Shown here: piece after piece, positions 9,969-20,093 of the stretch
How the letters are laid out: the number at the start of each line of letters is the position of its first letter
Position numbering within the stretch: the stretch's first letter is position 1
DNA from: Solen grandis
Taxonomy: Eukaryota; Mollusca; Bivalvia; Adapedonta; Solenidae
Assembly: GCA_021229015.1 (NCBI GenBank)
Contig: CM037778.1
Span: 83,264,395-83,328,394, forward strand
Length of the DNA stretch: 64,000 bases
Reading direction: 5' to 3'
The notes under the pieces: model-generated
The model's input: only the letters and a program-made list of their open reading frames with translations
Told to the model about the DNA's origin: nothing
The model's database searches: none
Made by a program: the position numbers and the translations under genes

Positions 9969-12955
9969 AGAAATCTAATCTTTTTATAATACTCTGGCTA
10001 AAGTGACACTCCCATAGTAGATGAACAATAGTCTCTATATCAGTTATACAAGTCGTTTGTTCCAAGGATTCTGTGATTAATCCTATACTGAAACCATTGT
10101 AAGTTTGCGGAAATGGCATTCACAAAAGAATGTAAATAGATCTTTTCCCAATCATTTTTTGCTAACTTTCTTTTTAATTCATTTTCCCATTTTGTTTGAC
10201 TTGTTGGAACATCCGAATTGATATTAAAACTGTTATGTATTGTTTTAGCACCAGATGCGCATGTAATAATTACTTTCATTAATGGTGATAATATTGGTTT
10301 ATATTGCTGTATTGAACGTTTTTCTTGCGAAATATTACTTCTTTTAAGAAAAAGTATTGTTGCTCTTACTAATCCCTGGTAATGTAGGAAGTTGATTCTA
10401 ATTTTATAAGTAGCAGAAAGTGATTCCATAGATAGGAAATCACCATTACTATCCATTATATCACATATATTCAAAATTTCTGCATTAAAACACTGTTTAA
10501 AAATACACTTTTTGAATCAGTTGTGATATGCTGGTTGTAAAAAATAGGATAGTTTAAAATTTCATATTGAATATACTTATGATTTGCTCATATATCAATA
10601 TAAGCTGCAATAGTGTCTTTCCAAAATGTGTTTTTTTTAAACTTGAATGTAATATTATAGCATAATCTTTGCCAAATGTTAAGAGTTTATAAAATCCCTA
10701 AAAGTTACATTTTGCCATTTACCACCTACACTGTAAAGTCCTTTCAACCACGTAAGTTTTAGAGCTGAAATAAATGACTTTACATGTACCATTTTAAGAC
10801 CAACTTCATAGTTCATAGTTTAACCACAATATTAGATTTAATTTTGTAAACACCATTCCATACAAATTCAAGAAGTAAGCCATTGAGACGTGTAATAAAT
10901 TGTAGAGATGGATTTGACAAGGACATAAACAAGTGGTTAAAGAGTAATAATAAGGGTTTTCACAACAGTTATTCTACCTATGGGAGTGAGAATTCTTCTC
11001 TTCCAATGTGATAAAACTGAGATCATTTTTTTTTCTAATTTTGGGTTATAATTCATATCAACCAACTTGTCTAGATCTACATGAAAGAGTATTCCTAGCA
11101 CCTCAAAGTGTTGTTGATTCAAGTTAAGTTTCCATTTTGTCTTTATACTTTCTTTTTGCCTATCCATACTATCTTAGTTTTATCAAAGTTCACTTTTAAA
11201 CCAGACATTTTTGAAAAATAAGTAAGTGTACATAAGGTATTGTTTAGTGACTCCTCTGAACCGTCTAGGATTATTGTTATGTTCAACGTCATTAATTTTA
11301 ATGCCTTTTATCTTTTTTTGTTGTCTTATACAAAGGGATAAGATTTCTGCACTTAAAATAGTAACATACCAGCTGATCCCCTTGCCTACAGCCTTTTTGA
11401 ATGGGGAAAAAAATGGAAAAGTAACCACATTGAGTAACAGTTGATTGAGCATCCTTGTATGAAATATTCAACCATTTCTTTATGTCTGCACCAAAGTTTA
11501 AAACATCTTATGTTTTACAGATAAAATTCCACGAAAGTGAGTCGAAAGCTTTTTCAAAATCGATCAGAAGGAGTAACCCCGAGATATCTTAATCTTCAGT
11601 GTATTGCATGATGTCATATATTAATCTAATATTTTCTCCAATAAATCTGCCTTTTATAAACCCTGTTTGATCTTTATTTATGAGTTTATCCAAATATCCC
11701 TTTAATGGATTAGCTATACAGCCCGACCTAATTTTATAGACAGTGTTTAAGAGAGTTATAGGCCTCCAATTTTTAACTGGTTTCTGGGTTTATTTCCTTT
11801 CGGTATGTGTCTGAGTTACAACTAATTGACCAGATTCAAATGCATTGTTTAATGACCGAACTACAAAAATGCCATTTTTTTCCAAAAACATTCTGCAGTG
11901 TACCCAGACTTTTGTTATTTGACATATTTTTTTTTTAAAACAAATGACGCTTTTTGAAGACTTATTGGACCTTCAAGATCACTATTCTCTTTTTTTTTTT
12001 TAATAAAGCATTTATAAAAGTGTGCTATTTCGTTTAAAATTTCTGTTTGGTTTGAAATGACATCATTGTCTTCCTTAAGAATTGAATTAATAGTTTATGA
12101 GGCATAATTATTTTGTTCTAATTTACAAAATAATTTTGATGGTTTTTTACCTTTCACTGTCCATTTTGTTTTTGATCTAATAAGATTGCCTTTAAGCTTG
12201 TCATCTTGAATATTTCTAAGTTCACCCCTAAGTAATACTAATTGACTTATGTTTTCGCTATTTAGGCTATTCTCAATATTTTTAATATTTTGTAGAATTA
12301 TTTTTTCTCTATCGTTTCTAATTTTTTTACGTATGACCCATAAGAAATCGCTTTTCCTCTTATCTCCATTAATAAAGTCTCAAGGAATAACTGATCACTA
12401 ATTGTAAATTGGAGTTGTTCATCCGGTATAGTTTCGATGATATCAAGATTGAAAATAGGAATAGCATATTGTTTTTTAACATCAACAATTATTTTATTAA
12501 TAGTATTTACATAGTTTATGTCATTCAACAATGAATTATTGTGTTTCCATAAACCCTTTCCACGCGTAAAGTTATTAGATACTAATTCTAATGTAACAAT
12601 AGAGTGATCCGACTGGAAACTTGGTTTAACTGCTATGCTTCCCACATTTGCTAAAATGGTCTGAGAAATTAGAAAAAAATCTAACCGTTGAACTGCTGAA
12701 TTGGTCTTAATTTACGGAATTATTCACGGAATGGATCGATATATTCATTTTCCTTTATTATTTTCAAAAGGGCGTCTCTAGCTCTTTCTATTATTAAAAT
12801 GTTTATAATTATAATAGTCTAAAGATAGAGCTTGAACAAGATTAAAATCACCAAAAATGACTACATCTTCGTTGCCTAACTCCTGTATTGTTTTGAATAA
12901 ACTGACGTAAAAGAGTGGGTTATCCTCAGTAGTAAATGGGCCAGTTTGCATTCAT
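9969..12955 (-). pseudogene. LINE ORF2 remnant: endonuclease tail, reverse transcriptase, C-terminal knuckle
   Basis: On the minus strand, from high to low coordinates: about 12870-12650 has GDFNLVQALSLDYYNY, an AP-endonuclease signature; 12645-12298 continues with SDHSIVTLEL and RGKGLWKHNNSLL, the end of the endonuclease; 11300-11160 has IILDGSEESL and the LKVNFDKTKIVWIG block; 11167-10937 has FEVLGILFHVDLDKL and WKRRILTPIGRITVVKTL; 10474-9969 has WEKIYLHSFVNAISANLQWFQYRINHR and HLLWECHFSQ. Many stops and frame changes interrupt it. Directly before IILDGSEESL the expected aspartate-aspartate catalytic box cannot be found, consistent with a short deletion. Same family as the plus-strand copy next to it. 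Confidence 0.75.
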
Positions 12956-12961
12956 ACAAAC

Positions 12962-13135
12962 GGGCGCCATTTTGTTGACCTAGTTTCTATTTTATGGAAC
13001 AGGCGGCCATCTTAATTACTATTTATAGTAACTCATTTGCCTATAAGCATTTTAGGGTATGACGCGTAGTGGCCATGTTGAAGGCGGCCATTTTATTTCT
13101 CATATGTGTATTGCGCATGCGTGACGGCCATTTGG
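12962..13135. promoter_or_regulatory. Cluster of five GGCCATnTT / CGCCATTTT motifs (YY1-like)
   Basis: GGCGCCATTTTG (12963), GGCGGCCATCTTA (13002), GTGGCCATGTTGA (13069), GGCGGCCATTTTA (13083) and GACGGCCATTTGG (13123) fall within 175 bp of otherwise AT-rich DNA. The motif resembles the YY1/Pho consensus GCCGCCATnTT, known from animals. The cluster lies between the 5' end of the minus-strand LINE and the Polinton remnant. Function is inferred only from motif density. Confidence 0.35.
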
Positions 13136-13621
13136 ATTATAGTACGACATCATGAGCTTTATTTAGAATGACATCTTGATCTATAGTTAGAATGACCTTA
13201 TCGGTAGAATGACTTCATGTTTGTCTCAATAATGTACAGAGCTGACTTGTACATTCAAACTAGGGCTTGATCACGGCATAGAGGGTCAGGTCCTTAGCCC
13301 TAGGTGGTGTACAATGGACAATTCAAACACCCTATGAAAATAATTGCAGCAATAAATAGAAAATACAGTTGGTAAAATCACTACCTTAAAAAAGGAAAAA
13401 AAAAAAAATGTATAAATATGTAATATAGAAAAATAAGAAAAACTCAATAAATACATAAGTCAAAATTAAATGATACATTATTTTCAAAGAGAAACACTTA
13501 CGATGTGAACAGTTCCCTATCTTCCAAGAGAATGAATACATTTCCGGTAACTATTCTAATGTGTTTTCCATTTTTGGTCAAAGTGTTTCCGGTCTCTATT
13601 TTAGTCCAAAGCGTGAGAACG

Positions 13622-13905
13622 TACTCTGTGTTCATGGGAACCCTGCTGTGAAAGTTATTCACTTTTCCTCAACACCGGATCTCCGGTAAGAACATGAAGT
13701 GGCATCCAGCTGTGAAAGTCATTAAATGAATGGATCTGAAGAATCATGTCTGAACATGTACTCTGTTTTCATGGGAACCCTGCTGTGCAAGTGATTCTCT
13801 TTTCCCCAACATCGGATCTTCGGTATGAAATTAAATCGTAGATTCTCTTATGGGGCTAGTGATAGCTGTGAAAGTCATTAAAGTGATCATGGGAACCCTG
13901 CTGGG
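13622..13905. repeat. 137-bp direct repeats upstream of the Polinton genes
   Basis: A block running from GTACTCTGTGTTCATGGGAA through CCGGATCTCCGGTA (13622-13688) recurs at 13759-13827 with few changes. A shorter third copy around CATGGGAACCCTGCTG lies near 13888. The pieces GCTGTGAAAGTCATTAAA are also repeated. The block is non-coding and more GC-rich than the flanks, and may be the inner part of a Polinton terminal region. Confidence 0.6.
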
Positions 13906-14020
13906 AAATGTCATCAAATGCAGAATCATGTCTGATCATAAACATGCCGCCATAGACTCCAATGAAACGAGTTGTCCATCTCTTAAAATAACTATGACGT
14001 TATGTCTAAAAGGAAACAGT

Positions 14021-14118
14021 CAATCAGAGGATATATATAAAAAATAATTAGCCTCGTTTTGAAATTTAGGCTCAGAAGAAAGTATAAAAGATCGTGCACA
14101 GTTTACAGTCGTCATTCT
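14021..14118 (+). promoter_or_regulatory. Candidate promoter of the plus-strand Polinton genes
   Basis: CAATCAG at 14021-14027 is followed by TATATATAAAA (14032-14042). Then TATAAAAG at 14083-14090 lies 31 bp before an initiator-like TCATTCT (14112-14118). The first ATG after that is 14143. The CAATCAG-TATA pairing parallels the minus-strand promoter blocks at 25.3 and 26.3 kb, although the spacing differs. Which TATA is used cannot be told. Confidence 0.5.
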
Positions 14119-14142
14119 GAATACAGAACTCAAACCGACAAC

Positions 14143-14322
14143 ATGGAAAATACCTTAGAAATGATGGTGAATTCTTTCACCGATGTTGACGAACAGTTGG
14201 AATTTGCTGTCACGTGGGATATTCAAGAATCTCCTTCCGTTAGGTTTCGTTTGTTTCAATTGATGAATCGACAATATGATGACGATTTCATCATTGAACA
14301 ATTCGATAACTTGAAAACTTAG
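14143..14322 (+). CDS. Small acidic protein of unknown function, Polinton-associated
   Basis: A 59-codon frame starting at the ATG about 30 bp after the initiator-like TCATTCT; the frame is also open upstream to 14059. The product starts MENTLEMMVNSFTDVDEQLE, is rich in Asp and Glu, and has no signal peptide or membrane helix. The stop is followed nine bases later by the next ATG (14331), in another frame. No family is recognised. It sits directly before the polymerase region, where Polintons often carry short variable genes. Confidence 0.4.
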   Translation: MENTLEMMVNSFTDVDEQLEFAVTWDIQESPSVRFRLFQLMNRQYDDDFIIEQFDNLKT

Positions 14323-15385
14323 GAGGACCTATGGAGAATAATAGTTATGAAGAAAATATGACCAAAGCATTAGAGTATATCAAAGAACAGGAGAAGATAG
14401 AAAAGTGTGTCAGAGCTTATCGATTTGACGAAGAAATGAATGACCTGACACATGCGTGTGAGGAGGATAGAGATTGGAACCCCCAGTCTCCCCTACAGAC
14501 CGGATGTGGAGAGGAGCCTCAGCCAGGTCCATCTCATGAATTAAAATATACCATGAGGAAAAGTCAGAGAGAACATTTTAGAAAAAAGCGGCCGTGGACA
14601 GGACATATCAAATTAAGGTGGATGAAATGTACCACGGCCACAATTTAGTGGAATTTAAAGGTGGTCTTCATCACATGTTCCAGGAAGTGCTGGAGGAGGC
14701 CCGGGGTGATTTGGAGGGAAACGATTTGGGAAGAGTGGTCATTCACACGAAGGTTTACATGACCCCATTATTGTTCCCCTTCAACCCTGGGACCAATTAA
14801 ACGCAGAGAAAGTGATGGAGACCATGGAAAAAATATTAAATAGTAACCAACAGCTCTCCGTCAACGACAGTTTCAACATCACAGTTGGTACCATCGACCA
14901 ACCCAAAGGAAGTGGAGATCCTAGACGTCGAATAACGGTCATTACAGGAGAGAAAAACTCCCTTCCGTTGAAAAAATCTGTTGTCACCATCGAGAATAAT
15001 GATCAAATGCGTATGGCGAGGGCGTGAGTTGGGCAAAGCTGAAAAGGTGTACGCCAGAAGAATGGAAGGAGGTGGCCAAGACGAGAGAGGGAAAAAGTAA
15101 CATGAAACTGTCCATTGACCACCAGAAAGTACCCCTCACTATTACAATCACCAGGGGCCCGTTTCACTAAACTTCGTACGAAGTTGATATTCGTAGTCGT
15201 ACGAAAACTGTCGTACGAAGATCTTACGAAAATCTTACGTGCGTTTCACTAACACCTTCGTACGAACTTTCCTACGAAACTGCTTTTCGTAAGTACTCTT
15301 TAACGTCGGAAATTCAATTATGCGCATGGTAACGTTAAACATCCGGTTGCGCGGACCCGATAGAAGACCTTTAGCAGACGTCAAT

Positions 15386-18300
15386 ATGTCATCGAAGATC
15401 AAGTCACGAAAATGTAACTGGTCGGAAAATGAAACCGCCATACTAATCGACGGCGTAACTGAGAGCATTTCGGTGATTGAGGGGCGCCTGTCATTGAGTC
15501 TCACTGACAATCAAAAGCTGGCATGCTGGAAGGGCATAGCAGAACGGTGTGAAATTACCTATATTTAGATCTACATCATACAAATGATACAGTACTGTCC
15601 AAGATGTGTTTGTATATTTTTTTCATGGACTTTCATAGTTTCTATTATCAAACGTATTTATATCATTTTAGCATAATGATAAAAAAATATATGTAATCGG
15701 ACTTTGAGTGAAATTACGATCTACCCCTTTCTTATAACTTGAGAGGAATACCTACCCTCTATATTATAATTTTACAGACTTTCTAAACCATATAAAGAAG
15801 TTTGGTAGAGAAAATAAAATAAGATATTTAATCAATATCAGTAATATAAAAAATTATTAAAAACTAAAAATATTATAAACTAAAACATATTAAACAATTA
15901 TTGTTCATTTTCAATAACCCTGTTTGGTTTATCTGGACAGCATCCGCATTAATGATGTGCTATTTTTGCTATCATGTAAAATATGTAATTCTTCATCAAT
16001 GTTTTTAACTCTCTTGCATTATCTAGATTTAATGCTCAGGGTTGCACAATAAGAACGATTGATGAGTGCAAAAAAAGTGGGCAGATTTGAAATCTTCACT
16101 TAAAAAGAAAGAAAGACAACGCAGGGAGTTTGCCCGTGCCACTGGTGGAGGCCCTCCCCCAACTAATTTGAAAGACCATGAAAAGAAGGTAGATATTAAC
16201 ATAAACATACATTTACACAGTGAGAGAAAGCGAGAGATTAAAGGAAAGTACTTAACCATAATTTCCTTGAATGGACATCTTTTTCCAATGCATCCAGAAG
16301 TTAGTTATGTAAAATTATGTAAAACATTACTATTTTTTTGATTTGCTTTGTAAAAAAAATTCAGAAAAAATTTTAAATACAATTAATTGATAAAAATTTT
16401 AAAAACGATTGTGATTTTGTTTTCACTACAAATTAACAATATTTAATACTGTCAGGTACATATGATGAAATATTAATATAAACACGCTTTGATCGTTTTT
16501 ATACACTAATATTGACTATTTGTAATTGTGTTACATATATTTGAAATTAATTAATTTATGACGTTATTAATAAAATTCTAATAATTTATAGTGACTATTA
16601 CTTGCATAGAAAAGCCAAAATAAATAAAATCATCTATGTCTTAGCTGGATTTCTGTTTCTTTTCTCCCGATGGACCCTCTTTTTTAACCACTGACCATAA
16701 AGTTTTTTAACCTTTCCTTTTTTTACCCTTTGCTTCATGTAAAAAAAATTAAAATAAAATCCCGACCCTCATTGTTTTGGAAGGAGACCAGGAACGGAAC
16801 TGTTTTTTTTAGGAGTTGGGGCTATTTTTTTTTTTTACACACATGACACATTGCTTTTGGTAAACACTGTATAACTATGGGTATTGGCAAACGAAGTACA
16901 TACATCAATGAATGAGCTGTTTTAATAATTATAGATATTGACCTTTGAAATAAATAATGACCCTTGAATGAAGGACACATCGAAAATATAACGACATTTC
17001 CTTAACAATAAAGGTTGACATATACATGTATTTGCTACCCTTTCAAAAACATTAAAAATAAGGATTCAGAGACATTACTGTTCTGTGCTGTTACGAGAAA
17101 CCAGAATAAAATGGGTTTATTGCTGTCTTAGGAATAATACAATCGCATAACAATATGCCCATCATAAAAGGGCGGATCCTAAACAATCATGAAAAATAAC
17201 TTTAATTAACTGCAAATGGTTATACTCCATGATGTGATTGATAAAAATAATACAAATACGATAGTAACCGATTTAGAACAGTGTTGACGGAACATATTTA
17301 ATTAAATATATACAATTGTGCAGATACTTGGTATCATGAGTGAGACACAAATAGAGGGGATTGAAGGTGGCATTGACACATTCACCCAAAATTTGAATGG
17401 TAAGTAATGGTAAAAAAAACTATGTTGTTCTGTCCAAAATATCTAAAGACACCAACCCAAAAGTTTGAAATACAAAAAACCTGATATGAAAGTAGGTTGT
17501 TTGAGGGTTTTATTTTAATCTACACAGAAAAGTTAAACTCAATAACAGATAACTATTACATGTTTATCTACATCCTTATACTACAAATCTCTCAGCCCCT
17601 CACCGCTGTGGGTTCGAATCACGATAGGGCCTTCGGATTTTTGATGTGAGGAAGCCGTCCGGCTGTCTTGCGGTAGGTCGGTGGTTCTACCCGGGTAACT
17701 CTGTGTACTCGGGGTCTTCCTCCACCTGTAATTAGCTGGACGTCGCTATATGACTGAAATACTATCGCAGTGACGGTAAACTCCAATACAACAACAACAA
17801 CATCCTTATACACATACCGGTACATCAAATATTGGATTTCCCTTTTATGCTTATAGGTCAAATTGCTGACTCACCAGCCAGAACAAACAGAGAGGAGCCA
17901 CTTCCATCATGTTCTGTAAGAAACCTTAGCGGTATATATCTTGATTATCATCAGAAAAACAAGTAAATTTGTTAATTTAAGACTGCCAAAGCCAAAGCTG
18001 TATGTTTTATATAATGTCATTAAAAATAACATAATTTATGTAAATTATTATATCATAATGACATCCTCTATGTCTCTCACTTCACAAAGATAAATAAAAA
18101 AAATCACCCTTATCATAACAGCAACTTATTACAACATCTTACAAATTATATATGCCTGTACAACTTTTTCAGACCAGTCTAAAGAGAACACAGAAGTCTC
18201 TGAGTCAGATGACAATGTCCCAACAGGTGACTATTTATATGAAAACCTGAAAAATAAGAGCTGTCAGAGGACAGCACGCTCGACTGTTCAAAATGCTTGT

Positions 18301-19368
18301 TGGTAAATCAATGAAATCTATTTCATTCTTGTCCTTCACATACCCTATATATAATTATAGTAAAAAATGATAAACCTTTATAGTCTGATACCCCTAAATA
18401 TGTTTATGAAGACTAAAATCAATCCCATGCCTAGTTACTGAGACATACCATAACTCATGCATGTAAAACTTTAACCAAGTACCGGTATCCAAGTTAAAAG
18501 GGCGATCATTTGTATAAAATTCAGTCCAAGAGTTATCCAACTTGTTTTTCTGATGCCACTGAACTCACTTCTAATCTTTATAGCCAAAACCATAAAAAAA
18601 ATATTTGAGATATAGTCTGTATAGTAGCTTGCATGCAAAACTTTCACCAAAAAGTCTAAGTAAAAAAGTGGTGTATCCAAAGAACTATTTGTCCATTGTT
18701 CCAGTGTATATCTATGATATGTTTCATAATTTAATCTATATTATGATACATTTTTAGATGTGCCTCCAGAAAATGAAGTGAAACATAAACGACCAACACT
18801 GAAAAGGAAGCAATCAAGAACATGTAATTACTATCTATGTTATCTTATCACTTTTCATGGTCAATATATTCCTTGGAAGGCATTTGTCACATGCTGATAG
18901 CAAATACAATATAGTTTTTTTCTTTTAATGTATATTGCCATATTGATTTCAAATTAAATAAAGACATACGTTCATTCATTATACTTCAGAGAGAAAAGGT
19001 AGCACATTATATACACATGACAACACTTGGTCACATTATACTGACACCAGACAAACTAGTTATAGAATTACTCTGTATGTTATGTTGAGCTTCATGTATG
19101 TAACTACCATTTACTTTAATTGAATTAAATTCAACATAATTTTGTGACCATCCAATTATGTTTGACAGATGATTGTGACTGTCACCGTCAGACGCTGGAC
19201 ATGGAGAGGGAGAAAATCCAGCTCAAAAAAGAAAAACTTCAATTAATGGAGAAACAACTGAAAGAAACAGAAAAAAATAACTCTCTATTACAGTCCATAT
19301 CTTTTTCTCTCATGTCATCAAGTTCTTATCTCCAAGTCTCACCAATAATAAAAATTCCAGAAATGTAA
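15386..19368 (+). CDS. Harbinger Myb/SANT-like DNA-binding protein, multi-exon
   Basis: In Harbinger elements this partner protein binds the transposon ends and brings the transposase to them. Probable exons: 15386-about 15550 (NWSENETAILIDGV, first Myb-like helix region); about 16040-16180 (DLKSSLKKK then ARATGGGPPP, the typical second half of the domain); about 17327-17400 (MSETQIEGIEGGIDTF, donor GTAAGT); 17858-17916 (acceptor TTATAG, donor GTAAGA); about 18172-18227; about 18758-18822 (basic, KRKQSR); and 19170-19368, a highly charged coiled coil (DMEREKIQLKKEKLQLMEKQ) ending at TAA. The start at 15386 is chosen by position before the Myb region; an earlier in-frame ATG lies at 15320. A run of seven A near 16070 puts the two halves of exon 2 out of frame by one base, either a mutation or a sequencing slip. 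Exon edges are approximate and phases were not all confirmed. Confidence 0.6.
17583..17808 (+). mobile_element. tRNA-derived SINE (V-SINE/RUDI-like) with CAACAAC tail
   Basis: CTCAGCCCCTCACCGCTGTG leads into a pol III B box, GGGTTCGAATC (17610-17620). Then come a conserved middle (GAGGAAGCCGTCCGGCTG, GGTCGGTGGTTCTACCCGGG), the block CTCGGGGTCTTCCTCCACC, then GTCGCTATATGACTGAAATA and a CAACAACAACAAC tail at about 17790-17803. This matches the general plan of molluscan V-SINEs. The A-box head is missing or eroded. It lies in an intron of the Harbinger Myb gene. Confidence 0.75.
18256..18700 (-). mobile_element. Hairpin-ended element, family B, reverse copy
   Basis: The reverse complement ends with the hairpin GCTGTCCTCTGACAGC and CTCTTATT (18255-18275 on plus) preceded by GAGCGT, almost the same as the 3' end of the element at 54886-56220. 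The body carries repeats with CATGCAAAACTTTCACCAA and GTTATCCAACTTG-like blocks matching that element in reverse. It is a 5'-truncated copy in a Harbinger intron. Confidence 0.7.
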
Positions 19369-20093
19369 ATATTCTTTGAATAGTGGAGCTAAAAATGATG
19401 ATGGGGGAAATGAACCTTTTTTATATTTTCTATTAATTTCAGTAAATATACTTTAAAAAAAATATAAAAATGATTTTTTTTTTAAATTATTTTAACAAAA
19501 GGCAGTGAAAGATTTGGTTGATAGAGAAGGATATTTTTTTTAAAATAAGTGTTCTTTAGGACACACATGTCACATGCAGAAGCATGACGAAAAAAGTATG
19601 ACGGACAGACAGACAGGAAGTCGGATTGACAGATGATGGAGAAGTGACCCATGTGTCAACTATGCTTACAGCAAGTTAAACAATAATCGGCTATTATTTT
19701 CATGTTTTGTTTAAACACTTTCATTTTACAGTAATAAGGACTTAAAAAATAATCTACACATTATTTTCATGCATAGAAATGATCATTTAAGCATGATTAC
19801 TAATTGATCAAAACATGGATTGAATTTGCAGCATTTAAATATCCATATTCAATTAGTACTACATGTAATTAATGTAAGAACAAAGTGTCATATCAATGTT
19901 CATTTATTAGGAATGATAATTTGGAAATTGAAATTGTATGACATGGAAAAAACTAACCCAATTTGTGGCTTTACCAGATTACCCTATCACCTATTACCAG
20001 TGAATTGTTGATTGTCCATCACAATCTGGGTGTTAACAGCAAATCATGTTATTTAAACAATATTTTATAAATCAACTGAAACTTATTTCTTAC

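Noticed and set aside
13850..14047. 65-codon plus-strand frame as a Polinton gene
   Set aside because: It lies across the direct-repeat block and upstream of the candidate promoter, with no family match.
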